The position numbers and the translations under genes were made by a program. DNA of 64,000 nt, taken from Gracilariopsis chorda. Lineage: Eukaryota; Rhodophyta; Florideophyceae; Gracilariales; Gracilariaceae. The notes below the pieces were generated by a model. The model was not told where the DNA came from, ran no database searches, and worked only from the letters and a program-made list of their open reading frames with translations. Below are positions 1-10,800 of the stretch, in pieces (the stretch's first letter is position 1; each line of letters starts with the position of its first letter). The stretch is taken from the NCBI GenBank assembly GCA_003194525.1, contig NBIV01000179.1, positions 1 to 64,000 of the forward strand, written 5' to 3'.

Positions 1-149
1 TTAAACTCCCGTTCTTCAGGCATGCAACGGCCTACGTAGCAATCAAATACATTTCCAAGGTACGTAGTCATTTCATCCAAAAACACCTCGTACTGGACAC
101 ACAGAACCACCATTTGTTTCGACGGCATCCAACAGGCAACGGTCCCCTC

Positions 150-2030
150 ACGTTCCTCATTCTCCTACTTCAGTCGGATCTTCAGCTTTCACACCATAGT
201 TCACAAGCTCCTTCCCGTACTTCCCTTCGATCTTCCTTCTCGCAGTCAGTAGGATATCCTCCACAGCAAGCGCGGGAGATACTTTGCATACAATTTTGAA
301 AACAGCATTTGCCGCTTCCCTCTCTCCCCACATCTTCTTTCAATGCCTCTACCACAGAAGCAATCCACGCATCCAATCGCTCCAAATGCATCACACTTCC
401 ATCTACATAGCTCGTCTCCGTTCCCTGCACGGTCGCTCCTTGTGTACCCCATAAATTCCCTCAACACCTCACAACTCAATCGGTTCTTGAAGTACAAGTC
501 ATCTGGTTCTTCTCCATACTTTTTCGAAGTCTCGTCATAACCAGAGAAACATATTCTGTCTAAACCAGACAACCTCCACGCACATAAGATCGGATCTCCC
601 CTCTCATCTTTCGGCAACAATTTCTCTTCCGCCTCCTTCATCTGCTCTTCATACGCCACAGCCACCTCTTCATCATCCTCCTTCCGCGGTTTCCTAGCAA
701 GTAAGTGTACCCCAGACCAAAGAATAACCTATCCCTCGCATTCCTTTTCCGCACCCCGACATATCACTAAGAGCCTGTTTCATGCGCCTCCTCAAACACA
801 GATTCCTCTCAACTCTTCTTCGCAGTCAACTTTAATCCCCATGGCTTCCAACCTCCTCCAAATTGGTTTCTCCAGCTCCATCCGCACCACATCAGATACA
901 ACATCTCATCGCTTCCTCCTTGAAAAGACTGAGTGTAGGCCTTTGGCCCCCATGACTTTCTTCCTAGCGCCAGCTCTATAGGTTATCCAAAGGCACCATC
1001 TCCTTCTCGTCGTATAATCAGAACACTGTGCTTCCTCCCCGGTCCCACCTCTTCAGCCCTGTTCGACCAGTTTCGCTCCGAAACTCTCCTTCCGAGGCAC
1101 AACTCACTGGTCTCCTGCTTCGCATATACCAATATCTTCTCATAAACTCTCGAGGCTACTCCAAATGAAACGTATATCAACTTCGATTTCGTACCGTTTC
1201 CGACCACTCTTGATGTCTTCGCCACTCAGTTTTCCTGTTCGACCAGGAATACTCTCTCGTAATGACGTCAGCAGCATCTCTTTCTTCGTAAGTTCATCTT
1301 CTAGCCTCTTCATCTCCCTGTTTGCCAGGTTCAAGCTAGTTGGAGGCTAGTGTTTGCATCTCTTGCTCTTCTTAGTTCCCCCTTCAGCTCTCCAAGCTTT
1401 GTCAACAGCTGATTCCGTCCCATAAACTTTGCCTCTCATGCTCCGTTCTCTTATGTCCGACTTCCTTCAACGGCTCAATTCCATCTTCATCCTCCTCCTC
1501 CTCATACCTTTCCTTCTCCCAGATCCGATCTCCCTTCCCACCACCACCTACCCCTCGTGCACTGTATCGACTCCCTTCGTATAGCTTCGTCAGTGTATCC
1601 ATATTCGACACTCTTCATCGCATTATCCCGATTGAGCCGGGAAGAGGACCCTTGGCTTGTTCTGCGTGCCGGGACTCTGCGAGTTCGGCCTCCATTTCCA
1701 CAAACAACGGCTGATTGCTTCGTATTCTCCTTCCCTCCACGTCCCTCCCCGCTCCCACGTCGTACTGCAGCTTGAAAACGAACAGGACTCTTCTTGCGTT
1801 CCCCAATTCCCCCCGTACCTTGGTGTACTTCGTCTTACGGTGTGTCACTCAACGTGTTCCTTTGAGGCAAGAGTGCTGCCCTGCTCCTCATTCCTCTCTA
1901 AACACTGTTTGGATGCCTTCCATTTACGTCTCTCCTCGACAACACCGCCGTAACTGCAACTAGACCTTCGCCTCTTCGGTTTTCTTTCGGTTTCTCCTTC
2001 TTCCTCTTCCTCACTTTTTACCAAAAACAC
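150..2030 (-). pseudogene. Decayed protein-coding gene of unknown function
   Basis: The plus strand is pyrimidine-rich and the minus strand carries a chain of overlapping short open stretches (150-430, 246-665, 983-1225, 1140-1334, 1402-1611, 1615-1848, 1845-2030) that switch frame but keep one coding-like composition, rich in Glu, Lys and Arg. The last part (about 150-660) reads most like protein, with segments such as YGKELVNYGV and EALKEDVG before a stop near 152. The part around 1140-1334 is coiled-coil-like, and 1402-1611 has an acidic run. I recognise no domain. The most likely reading is one or two minus-strand genes broken by many small shifts, more than five in all. A multi-exon gene is a weaker alternative, because the frames change over very short distances. 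The stretch 2031-2880 has only weak minus-strand open frames (2047-2277, 2231-2665) that I cannot support as genes. Confidence 0.4.
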
Positions 2031-2881
2031 CCTGTGAACGGCACTATTACGAGTAACTGGACCTCTCGGCGGTCTTTTCCTTCTTCCTCCTTACGACTTC
2101 ACTCACCGTACGGTCCGTCATAGTTGAGGTAGCTCCTTCCTGCTTTTTCATCTTCCTTCCCCGTTTGTACGATGGTACTTTCACGTTCGTCTCTCCGTCG
2201 TTTGCAACCCAGAACGCGGCGGACCTCTCTTCACATATACACCCCGGTTCTTGCTTTTTCCGCGCATCTGCTAGCACTTAAACTTCCCGCAATGGTCTTT
2301 CCGAGTCCACACTTGGCCTCCCACCATTTCCTTTGCGAGACTTCGACGTACCGCCTCCTTACTGTACCGTACGCGCTGCTGCTGTTTTCCCATCCGTAAA
2401 TAGGCGGTATTGAACCAAACCGCGGTATCGGGATGCGGAAAGTAGAAGTTAGACCAGGTTGGAGACAAAGGAAAGGATTTGAATTCGAAAGTGACTTCGC
2501 GGGATGAGGCGAAGAGCCAGAAGATGTATAAACTGTGTCATTCCGAAGCCCGAGAAAAATGGATTTTTGAATATCCTGCCATGAACGACGAGCTACCCAA
2601 AAACCTATGCCAAAATGGAGTATTTGGAAACCCTCATCCATATCTTTCACGATTCGTTTCCACACACTCCCTCAAATCCTTAAGGACATGTATAACATAT
2701 GTTTATCCTGTTCCTCTTTCTTTCTATTAATTCATTTGAAGTAAATGCCATTTAGCACCTCTATCCAATTTCACAATTGAAAGCTTTAACAACGAATAAG
2801 ACAGGAACTATAATGTGGAGAATAACAAAATAGAAGTCTACTCAAAATAGTGCTTCACAAAGTAACACAGGTAAGAAGACT

Positions 2882-3421
2882 TCAAGCCGTGCTTCTAAAA
2901 CCGTAATCATTCCCGTAACGAAGAAACAACTCTTCTCCTTCCTTTATATCGTGTATTGCTCTCGCAGATAGCAGAGTGTATTCCATAATCCTTTGCTGCG
3001 ATAAAGTAGAGCTCACCGGACGTATCTGAACATTCGCCTTTCTTCGTATGTTGGGTTCATCTTCTGCTAAGTTTTTCTCCTCGTTTCCGCCCAGGTAGTG
3101 GGGATCATTAATATAGCCTGCCATGCAAAAAGGTGCAGGAACAATCCATATCCTCGCTGTCTTCGTTCCTCCATTATAGGTAGGCAGAGTTTCAAAACCA
3201 ATGCCGCTACCTACCACTTCCATGGAGAACTTGTTGAAAAGCGAAACAGTAGCTCCCATGAGCCCCTCCCCATACGTAACATGTTGTTGGGGACGTTTAC
3301 TAATGTCATGATACACAATAGTCCCATAGAAGTGACAAACAGCCTCTCCTTCTGCGAAATTCCGTGCACTAAAGACTCCGAGCCCGCTAGATGGGTGCTT
3401 CACTGAAGACTTCGCCACCAC
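2882..3421 (-). CDS. SET-domain protein (candidate lysine methyltransferase)
   Basis: SET proteins transfer a methyl group from S-adenosylmethionine to lysine, usually on histones. About 179 residues are open. The SET hallmarks appear in order: a GLGVFSARNFAEGE start near residues 13-26, followed by CHFYGTIVY; an AGYINDPH segment followed by an EPN core near residues 101-124 (family form: NHSC...PN); and a closing AIHDIKEGEELFLRYGNDY near residues 155-173. The usual RFxNHSC core is altered (YINDPH), so activity is uncertain. No pre-SET or post-SET cysteine cluster is visible. The open stretch does not begin with ATG, and a short open stretch lies just upstream in the same direction (to about 3574), so the N-terminus is unresolved and the frame may be broken once. 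It lies 175 bases downstream of the methylase-like gene and points the same way. Confidence 0.75.
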   Translation of the reverse strand: MVAKSSVKHPSSGLGVFSARNFAEGEAVCHFYGTIVYHDISKRPQQHVTYGEGLMGATVSLFNKFSMEVVGSGIGFETLPTYNGGTKTARIWIVPAPFCMAGYINDPHYLGGNEEKNLAEDEPNIRRKANVQIRPVSSTLSQQRIMEYTLLSARAIHDIKEGEELFLRYGNDYGFRSTA

Positions 3422-3595
3422 GCACCATTAACTTGATGCATCTACACCACGCAACAACTCTGGCTCTAACTCGTTCAGCTTTGCCTGAGTGCTTTGCGGC
3501 CACAGATGTAAAGCCTTAGTACGATACTTGCCGATAAGATCCATATCACCCCATAAAGTCGATAGAAAATCCATTATATGGAAAGGAAACCTTTG

Positions 3596-5680
3596 TTACT
3601 GCGGGAAATCCTTCGGTGCTGTCCATTGCATTCCTCTGGATCTCTTCCTGAACACCGTGTCCACATGAAGTGCCGCCTGTACAACAGCATTCGTACCGAT
3701 GCGTTCATCACATTCCAAGTCACCGACTTTGAGGGAATTGTCGGCAATTAACTTTCCCATATGCACTATACCGTTATGCTTCGCGTGTATGAAACAATTA
3801 CGATACTTCTCACCGCCGATGAACTTTCTGGGCGGAACAAGTTCCATGCACACGAGTGCTGTGGTAAACATTTCTGAGAAGAAATCCATCACAAGGTCTC
3901 CAGGTTGAGAAAAACGTGCTATGAGCTCTTTCATCAACTGTCTCGACTTCTGCTCCGGGCGAATCTGACGATTTACAAATCTTTGCCCATCCCGCACCTT
4001 CCAGTAAAGTCTCTCTCCTGGGGCATGATGGGGAACCTGATCGATTACTCCGACATGTCCAGGGTATCGGCTGGCAACATGGTTGAACTTACGGTAGTTC
4101 ACCATTGTCTTCTGCTCCGCACAGGGAATGCCATTCCGAACCGCATGCACTACCTGCTCCCCTGCGGGGAACAAGCTAATTTTGTTGCGACTAGGGAACG
4201 CCATTGGGTTTGAGCGATGGCGCAAACACAACAGGGACGTCTTATCCACGGTGAAAGACTTCTTCATCCTCCCGTCTGCATCAACGTATTGGCAGTCGGT
4301 CAAAATCTTGTACCATATCTGGAACTGAAAACCTGAACAGAAGACGAACAAGTGTCCGCCAGGACGCAGGCAATCCGAGTTGTGATCTGCAAACGAAACC
4401 ATCTTCCGGTGACTGATGCGATCGTATTCGGTATCCCGAATTTGATAAGGCGCGTCTGATATAGAGAGTTGAACTCTCCCCCTCGGAGATATGGTGCCTC
4501 CCGGAACATTTTCATGAACGTCCACCAGCTCTTCGGAGTCCACGCAGTAGAACGCAAAGTTCTTGTCCATCACGGACTCCAGAATCTTCATATCCTTCGC
4601 AGTCACAGGCCCCAGCGTCCCATGAGGAGGGAGGATGTTCACCGAAACGTCCACCGTTGCCTGTATCTCCGCAGCAGCGGGAGCACTAGGCGTGGCAATT
4701 GCGTCATCACTGCTACTACCGCTCCCATCCGTTAGTCCGGAGCCATTGGAGCTCTCACGGAGCTGCTTTCCAACGGTCTGCACGCTCTTCGTGTGGCTCT
4801 TGGTTCCAGGAGTGGCGGATGGTTTGGAATGTACATCCGTAGGGCGCGACCAAGCTTTGCTGGGTTGAACTTTATGCTCTGCACAAGCTTCCTTCACTGA
4901 TTTGACAATATCTTCGGACAAGGAGTCAAATCGAACCGGTAGGTTCGTGCCGCTTCGCGTAAACGTAGATAGCACTGGCCATTGGTCGGTTTCACTCAGC
5001 TCATACATCTTCTTGTCCAGTACAATACGCCGAAGATCCGAGACGAATTCTCTGGCCAGAATACGAATATTGCGGTCTACGTTATCCGAAAAAGCAATAG
5101 CCCAGGGAACAACATTGTCCTCGGATACCGTCGGCTTCATTTCTTGTCCCAGCTTATACGCGGCGGTTTTGGGGCTGTAACCAATCGTTCTGGAGTGAAT
5201 ATGAGAGAGCTTAAAAGTATCTCTGTTGATAAGGAGATAAGGAAGCATCATCTGCTCGCAGTCTCTGAAACCCAGAACGACAGCGAACGCCTCCCTAGCC
5301 CTGCATACGTGCTGTACGCCGTACGCCATACGCTGACCGTGCATGCGATTAGACATGGTGAAACTTTCCACGTACTTCACTGCCTTCACCTTCTTTCCGT
5401 GTCCGAGGCGTCGCTTCCGTTCCCGACCCGTGCTTTCAATCTCGATGTGCTTTACCACCGACAGGTACAGCAGCTGTTGGAATCGAGTAGCAGGAACGGT
5501 CCTAAACCTTCCCCTTCCCTTCCCCGTAGCGGCTCCGCGAAAGTACCTCTTGAAGATGTCATTGTTGGACACCCTTTTTACCATCCCTGTTCCACCTCCG
5601 CGCCTCCCGTCAATGGTCCACTCGTAAAAGTCCCGTATACGCCTGTCTTTCGACCCGTCTTGTTTATCGAACAATGCCAC
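3596..5680 (-). CDS. DNA N6/N4-methyltransferase-like protein
   Basis: A 694-residue open stretch. Residues 1-265 are a basic region of unknown fold, about 265-345 is a Ser/Thr/Ala-rich linker, and 350-670 resembles the beta-class N6/N4 DNA methylases (Pfam N6_N4_Mtase type), which methylate adenine or cytosine amino groups. Motif IV is SDAPYQI at 408-414 (family form DPPY), followed by a LRPGGHLFVFCSG strand at 438-450. The SAM-binding motif I comes later, at 594-608, as GDLVMDFFSEMFTTA, in the order expected for the beta class. Motif I departs from the usual DPFxGSGTT form by losing the glycines, so it may be inactive or bind differently. It has no ATG at the start of the open stretch; the first in-frame ATG is residue 33. 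A small frame (5696-6046) sits directly upstream. It diverges from the ParB-like/oxygenase gene, which suggests shared control. The bacterial-type methylase fold in a eukaryotic setting suggests transfer. Confidence 0.65.
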   Translation of the reverse strand: MALFDKQDGSKDRRIRDFYEWTIDGRRGGGTGMVKRVSNNDIFKRYFRGAATGKGRGRFRTVPATRFQQLLYLSVVKHIEIESTGRERKRRLGHGKKVKAVKYVESFTMSNRMHGQRMAYGVQHVCRAREAFAVVLGFRDCEQMMLPYLLINRDTFKLSHIHSRTIGYSPKTAAYKLGQEMKPTVSEDNVVPWAIAFSDNVDRNIRILAREFVSDLRRIVLDKKMYELSETDQWPVLSTFTRSGTNLPVRFDSLSEDIVKSVKEACAEHKVQPSKAWSRPTDVHSKPSATPGTKSHTKSVQTVGKQLRESSNGSGLTDGSGSSSDDAIATPSAPAAAEIQATVDVSVNILPPHGTLGPVTAKDMKILESVMDKNFAFYCVDSEELVDVHENVPGGTISPRGRVQLSISDAPYQIRDTEYDRISHRKMVSFADHNSDCLRPGGHLFVFCSGFQFQIWYKILTDCQYVDADGRMKKSFTVDKTSLLCLRHRSNPMAFPSRNKISLFPAGEQVVHAVRNGIPCAEQKTMVNYRKFNHVASRYPGHVGVIDQVPHHAPGERLYWKVRDGQRFVNRQIRPEQKSRQLMKELIARFSQPGDLVMDFFSEMFTTALVCMELVPPRKFIGGEKYRNCFIHAKHNGIVHMGKLIADNSLKVGDLECDERIGTNAVVQAALHVDTVFRKRSRGMQWTAPKDFPQ

Positions 5681-5695
5681 ATATCGATAAACCTG

Positions 5696-6046
5696 TCAGA
5701 AGTACTGCGTCGGACCCTGTACAGAGGTGCAAAGATAAGCAGTGACCTCTTCGTCGCTGTAGGAGGTGTGGGAGGAACCAAGGAATCTTTCCAACAATCC
5801 GACCACTTCTGAATTCGCTCGACGATTCTGTAGCATAAACTTTACAATCTTCTCAAATGTGACATCGCGTTTAGGGACCCCGGAGCCTCTCGATTCCGCG
5901 TACGCATCACGGACGGACATAAACACATTCCAGATGGTTTTGAAGCTTTCCGAAATGCTCATGTCTGAGGGCGGGTGCGCAGGAGCCCTATGCCCTATCA
6001 CGGGTGCACCTGAGGTACTCCCCTGTTTAGTGGAGGGGAACGACAT
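5696..6046 (-). CDS. Small open frame upstream of the methylase-like gene
   Basis: From the ATG at 6046 the frame encodes 116 residues, with a Ser/Pro-rich start, a DVTFEKIVKFMLQNRRANSE helix and the helical stretch EVVGLLERFLGSS near the end. No known family is recognised. The frame lies only about 15 bases upstream of the methylase-like open stretch and runs in the same direction. It may be a separate small protein, the displaced N-terminus of the methylase gene (which would make that gene broken about once), or an upstream exon. The open stretch continues upstream of the ATG to about 6181 without another start. It is the first minus-strand frame to the left of the palindrome cluster at 6333-6488, so its promoter probably lies in that interval. 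Confidence 0.45.
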   Translation of the reverse strand: MSFPSTKQGSTSGAPVIGHRAPAHPPSDMSISESFKTIWNVFMSVRDAYAESRGSGVPKRDVTFEKIVKFMLQNRRANSEVVGLLERFLGSSHTSYSDEEVTAYLCTSVQGPTQYF

Positions 6047-6332
6047 GGGTGGAATTTCGGCGGGAGATGCACAGATGCACGAAAGATTGCGTTCGAGTTT
6101 GAATGGTTGCGAAGGAGATGCTTCGTGGCAACCGAGGAACGAAGATGCCGGTTCTGATGATTCACGTCCCTCGAACTTCAAATAGATTTGATTTCGAAGT
6201 GTGTAATGGAGCAGGGAGGGAAACTTCGGAGGGTTTTGTTTGGAATGAGGGAGTTGGGCACTGCAGAACAGACGGAGAAGGTGAAACTTCGAGAATTCGT
6301 CGCAGTTCTCACAGTTCAGGTTGTCGGTCTAA

Positions 6333-6488
6333 CGGCGCAGCTGCGCCGGGTGGATGCTCTTGACATTGTCGGTCGACAATGTCCAGCACGGACACCAGAA
6401 TGTTGATTTTTGATTAAATAAGGGGGGGTCGTTCTTGACACTGTCGACCGACAATGTCAAGACCGACCACCCGGCGCAGCTGCGCCGG
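6333..6488. repeat. Symmetric nest of four palindromes between divergent genes
   Basis: Four palindromes are visible: 6333-6348 (16 bases, perfect, core ggcgcagctgcgcc), 6362-6383 (22 bases, half-site gacattgtcg), 6437-6458 (22 bases, same half-site with one mismatch) and 6471-6488 (18 bases, perfect, same GC core). The left pair and the right pair are also inverted copies of each other, so the whole is an inverted repeat of about 55-base arms around an AT-richer 53-base centre. It sits near the middle of the spacer between the two divergent transcription units. It could be a protein-binding operator or centromere-like site for the ParB-like protein encoded beside it, a foldback or MITE insertion, or a bidirectional regulatory hairpin. 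Confidence 0.85.
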
Positions 6489-6745
6489 CCTGGGGATCGG
6501 TGCCAGCAATGAATCGTTGACGCGTGGCAGGAGGGGGGTTAGAGAAGAGGTGGAAAGGGCGATCGGAATGCTTCCTCCGCAAAGATCTGTGAGCGAACTC
6601 ACCGAATCCACTTCTTCGTGCCACCTTAGCACCTGGTCCGACTGAAAGGACGCAAAGAGAACCTCTGCCTTCCCGCAGGGTTGAATTCAGCTGTCAGCAC
6701 GCGCTGATTTTCGCGGCCGTCTGCACCAGATTACGCGATTCCGTG

Positions 6746-6775
6746 TCGCTTATCGAAAGGTCGCTTATCGAAAGG
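6746..6775. repeat. Perfect 15-base tandem duplication before a start codon
   Basis: The 15-base unit tcgcttatcgaaagg occurs twice in a row, ending about 10 bases before the ATG at 6785. It lies in the presumed 5' untranslated region of the basic protein gene. It may be a regulatory duplication or chance slippage. Confidence 0.7.
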
Positions 6776-6784
6776 TTTCCCATC

Positions 6785-7630
6785 ATGGTGCGCAAGACTG
6801 CAAAGGCGGACAACAGGCGGCACACTAGGAGGTCTACCAGACCCAGTGCCTCTGTGAGGAAAGCGAGGGCAACACCGTCCAATAGCGCAATGCCAACAAC
6901 GCGCAGCGGCATAAAGCAGCCCAGTGACCCATCCTGGGGGCCGAACCCAAGCGAGAAGGTGACCCTGGTCGTCCGTCTACCGAATGGGGAGAAGAAGAGC
7001 GTGGGGACTGTCTTTGTCAGAGGTGATTCCGGTGCTGGTGGGCACTTGGTGAGGACGTTGCATGGGCACGAACTGAAGGGGAAGCCGACAGAGGACCTTG
7101 TCGTCATATGGAAGGTGCTCATTGAGGATGGCAAAGATATGCAGTACCCGTATCAGTTCAAGACGAGTGACAGCGTGCCGAACACTCTGGGAGATATAGA
7201 GAGCAACGCTTTCTACTGCTGGGACGTGAACATGATGCAACCTTCTGGTGGCGGAGCCTCCACTCCCTCCACTCCCGCTGCGAAACCGTCTTCCGCCCAG
7301 ACTCCTGCTGCGACGAAGAATCCGTCCACCAAGAAGGTGAAGCAGAACACCGCAACAAAGGCGAAGGCGAAGAAATTGACGCAATTGGTGAGCTTGAATG
7401 ACGACGACGGTGATGAAATACACAAGGGTGCGTTGCACTCCAATGTGAAGACGACCACCTCCACCGGAAAGGCGAAGGTGGTCAGACTGAGCGATCTAAA
7501 GAAAGGAAACAGCGCGAATCCCACTGTCACTCCGGCGAAGCCTCCACTAAACCCTGGAGCCAGCAGTGGGGGATGTGCGTCGCAGTTACAGACACCGGAG
7601 ACTGCCGTTTCTGCCCCCCCAAAGCGTTAA
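6785..7630 (+). CDS. Basic, largely disordered protein with one compact central domain
   Basis: The frame encodes 281 residues from the ATG at 6785; the open stretch extends a few codons upstream without another ATG. The N-terminus (first 45 residues) is Lys/Arg/Ser/Thr-rich. A compact region follows (about residues 50-130) with alternating strands and a YPYQFKTSDS loop, ending in FYCWDV. The rest is a Pro/Ala/Thr/Lys-rich tail with KKVKQNTATKAKAKK-type clusters that would suit nuclear import and nucleic-acid binding. I recognise no family. It is the first plus-strand gene to the right of the palindrome nest and lies just upstream of the ParB-like/oxygenase gene, so the two probably share a promoter region or function. 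A DNA-binding accessory role is inference from charge and context only. Confidence 0.6.
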   Translation: MVRKTAKADNRRHTRRSTRPSASVRKARATPSNSAMPTTRSGIKQPSDPSWGPNPSEKVTLVVRLPNGEKKSVGTVFVRGDSGAGGHLVRTLHGHELKGKPTEDLVVIWKVLIEDGKDMQYPYQFKTSDSVPNTLGDIESNAFYCWDVNMMQPSGGGASTPSTPAAKPSSAQTPAATKNPSTKKVKQNTATKAKAKKLTQLVSLNDDDGDEIHKGALHSNVKTTTSTGKAKVVRLSDLKKGNSANPTVTPAKPPLNPGASSGGCASQLQTPETAVSAPPKR

Positions 7631-7815
7631 CAATGGCTGAGGGAACTGCTGGCAACGCAATTGATGCAGGCAGTGGTGCTCAGAGTCAATTGGCGTATCA
7701 GACCCAAGTTGCAGAAGCAATTATGGAGGCAGGAAGCAGCGCACCGATGGAGGTTGTATTCCCAGAGCAAGGTGGTGGGGAATAAGAAGGAAGTGATGAT
7801 GATGAGGTTCAGTTC

Positions 7816-10800
7816 GTGGGTTCGAAAGCATTGGCTTCAGACGCCGAAGTTGACTTGTTCGATAAGGGAGATGACCTACCTCCTGATGATGTCGACGACA
7901 GTATGCTGAATTCTTCGTTTGATATGAACGACTACACATACGATACGTATGTTGTCGACATTGACCTCATTAAGCCTCCGGATGACGGTGTGCGAGAACT
8001 GGACCTCACCCACAAGAAAGAAGTAGAGCAGCAAATAGAGCTCTACGGAATCTTGGGGTCCGTTGGGAATCCGAGTGTCACTATTATCGGTACGAAGAAG
8101 CCGGGTGATGACTGGTTTGAAAGGAACCGAATTGTGGTGGAATTTACTTTGGTTGACGGGTTACACCGCTTGAATGTTTATCTCGACCAGAGGAAAACGA
8201 ATGAAAAACTTCAGGATGTCTGCCACCGGCTCAGTGTATCGTTTTGGAGAAGACATGATGGGCTGCCAATGACCATGTCTCAAGTGATTTCGATTGGAAA
8301 CGCGCTGAATGATACGGTTGCTGCGGCTAAAGTGATGTCATTTCGAGACAAGCTCTACTCCATTCATTCGTTTATGAAAACGATTGAGAAGGAGACGAAG
8401 GTGGACTTCAAGAAAGTCACGCGCACAATGCTACGTGGTGCACTGTTGAAGCGCAAGGTGATAGGGACTTCAAACCCCAAAAACATGTTGCAGTTTGCGG
8501 ACATGGGTTTGAGAATGTTCACCGACGAAGACTTCATATCGAGAATGAAGGAAATGTGCTTCAAGTACCCGGAGCTGAGGATTACGCACTTTTCCAGTGA
8601 CAGGTTCTTCAATCTGAAGGGGGACAGGATGAACTTTGCGTTGGAAGCCTTACAGGAACACTATGACGTGCGAAGAGCATCAACAGGGACTGCTATGGGC
8701 AGGTTTCAAAACATGAGGTTGCATTTCTTCAGATGTTGTGAGCAAGCTTACAACCTATTTGGAGAAGTGGCGAAGACGAAGAACATAGGGCTTCACACCG
8801 TGTTCAAAACTGAGGTTGTGATAGGATCCCTGGTTGTTCCTGTTCGAGATTATGTTGCCAGAAACACCGCACGCCTGGAGAGGGCGGCCACTCCTGCCAT
8901 GCGGGAAGGAAACATATCGAAGAGGCTGACGAATCTGAAGAAGAGACTGGGAACGACGTTCCGTATGGACTTTCAAAAGCCAAATCCAAGTCCTGTCCCT
9001 CCCGCACCTGTACCTGTTCCGATGACACAGGGGCAAAGCGCAGTTCAGGGTAGTAATTCGAGCTTGCTCGCGAGGGCGAGTAAGAAGAAGGCTCTGGGCC
9101 ACTTGAAAGACGGAGGTGCAACGGGGATGGTGTCTGCGGGATCTACGCTGGAGAAGAGGAAGAGAAAGGTCCGGAAAACAAAGAAACCGGCAGATGAAGA
9201 CTCGGAAGACGAAGAGGACGCTGAGGAGCTGTTGTTTGAATCGGTGAACGCCGATGCGAAAAGGCAGAGAACCGATGATGTTCCTTACTTTTTCATCAAC
9301 ATTCTGAAGCAGAAGCGAGGACGTGAACTACGCCACTTCTTAAGAAAGAATAAGCTACTGCTTTTCAGTGACGACGAGGGGGGAGAAGACGAAGACAGGA
9401 ACGATCCAAACAAGAAGACGTTTGATGATGAAGTGCCTCAGATTCTTCCAGAAGGATTGGTCAAGGCCGAGGAGGATACCAATGTAGGGGACTTGAGCTG
9501 GCTCAAGTATGTGAGCATGTTGCCCAGCAGGTGGCCCACCGCAACTGCAGATGGTGTTAAGGGCATGTACGCGTGGATGGACAGGATACATCATCCCAAG
9601 AAGCACCGTTGCCATTTGCTTGGGCCGAACGACATGAGGGGTGTTCATCACGCAGTTTTCTGGCATGGTGCGTTCCAGGAGCTTTTGAGCGAATGGAATA
9701 GGGAAAGGAAAGCGTCTGAAGAAGCAGCGCCGATTCTCAGCGATTCGGAAGCGAAGAGTCTCTGGGAGCGGGCGGTGGAGGAGGACTACTACGCCATGGT
9801 GTACTTTGCGAAGAAGACAAGCGAGTTGAAAGAGCGAGTGTTTTGTGTGCTGGAAGGTTTCGGAACGGATGAAGGAATGAGGAGCAGGCTCCATGCCATG
9901 AGTGACTTGATGGATGGTGATGTGAGTGAGAAGCTGCTTGGATTCTTCGAGGAGTATTTCAATCGCCAACAAGATCTTCGAGAAGCAGAGAATCAAGAGT
10001 TCTGGAACCCCATTTCCAATGCTGGGGAGGCAGCTGATGAAGCAGACAGACTGTCTGGGTCTACGAGGTATATGACTACACGGAGAGGAATCGTGGATGA
10101 AATGGAAAGAATGACGGAGAATCACTGGGTGGTGAAGAGGCGGGCGTTGTTGGATGCACGTATGGGTCAGATCTGTGTATGCCTAGGATTGGAAGATAAC
10201 CGAGTGGCGGTGCATAAGATGTTTGTGCCAAAGACTGGGGGTAGAGTGTTGTGTACTGGACGCGGCTGTCTTAGACAGAAGCTACATACGGACTTTCAGA
10301 CACTGACGATCCCGGAGAAACTGAACGAAAAGAATCCGGGGTATTTTATGATAGCCTCTGGCAAGTATTCGTTTCCATTGTGGGTGTGCGAGAGGTCTCA
10401 CAAGCATTTTGCGACAACAAATGTGGAGTTGGAAGCGGTTTCTGGAGGATACGCGACCAGGAAGTTCTTAATTCCACCGTTATCTATATTCATTGGAAGA
10501 GGAGATGTGTCCCATGCGGGGGCAGGGAGTAGAGATGCGATCATGGCACAGAATTTTCTGTTCCGTTACCATATATACATGGTACCAGAGTACTACAAGC
10601 TACCGGATGCGGTTCAACTTCAATCGAGTTTTAGACCCAGGTTTTTGGAGGAAGAGGGCTTAATACGGAAGGACAAAAGCGGAACGAAAGGAACCCTTCT
10701 GTTGCCAGGAGTTGGGGATAACAAAGAGGGCTCCGCTGATGACAGACTGTCACAAGAACCTCTAGAAGACGACGAGGACCCCCAAAATGAAAGTGATGGC

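Noticed and set aside
114-540. Plus-strand open stretches at the window start
   Set aside because: They are mirror images of the coding-like minus strand, Ser/Pro-rich as expected for the reverse of a Glu/Lys-rich gene.
2231-2665. 144-codon minus-strand frame
   Set aside because: No ATG at the start, no recognisable domain, and composition not clearly coding; kept only as a remark under the decayed gene.
4982-5812. 276-codon plus-strand frame opposite the methylase-like gene
   Set aside because: It overlaps the antisense of a frame with recognisable methylase motifs and shows no domain of its own.
6188-6406. 72-codon plus-strand frame running into the palindromes
   Set aside because: It ends within the palindromic hairpin and has no domain or conserved context; probably chance.
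9355-10125. 256-codon minus-strand frame
   Set aside because: Shadow of the ParB-like/oxygenase gene; His/Pro-rich as expected from the reverse strand.
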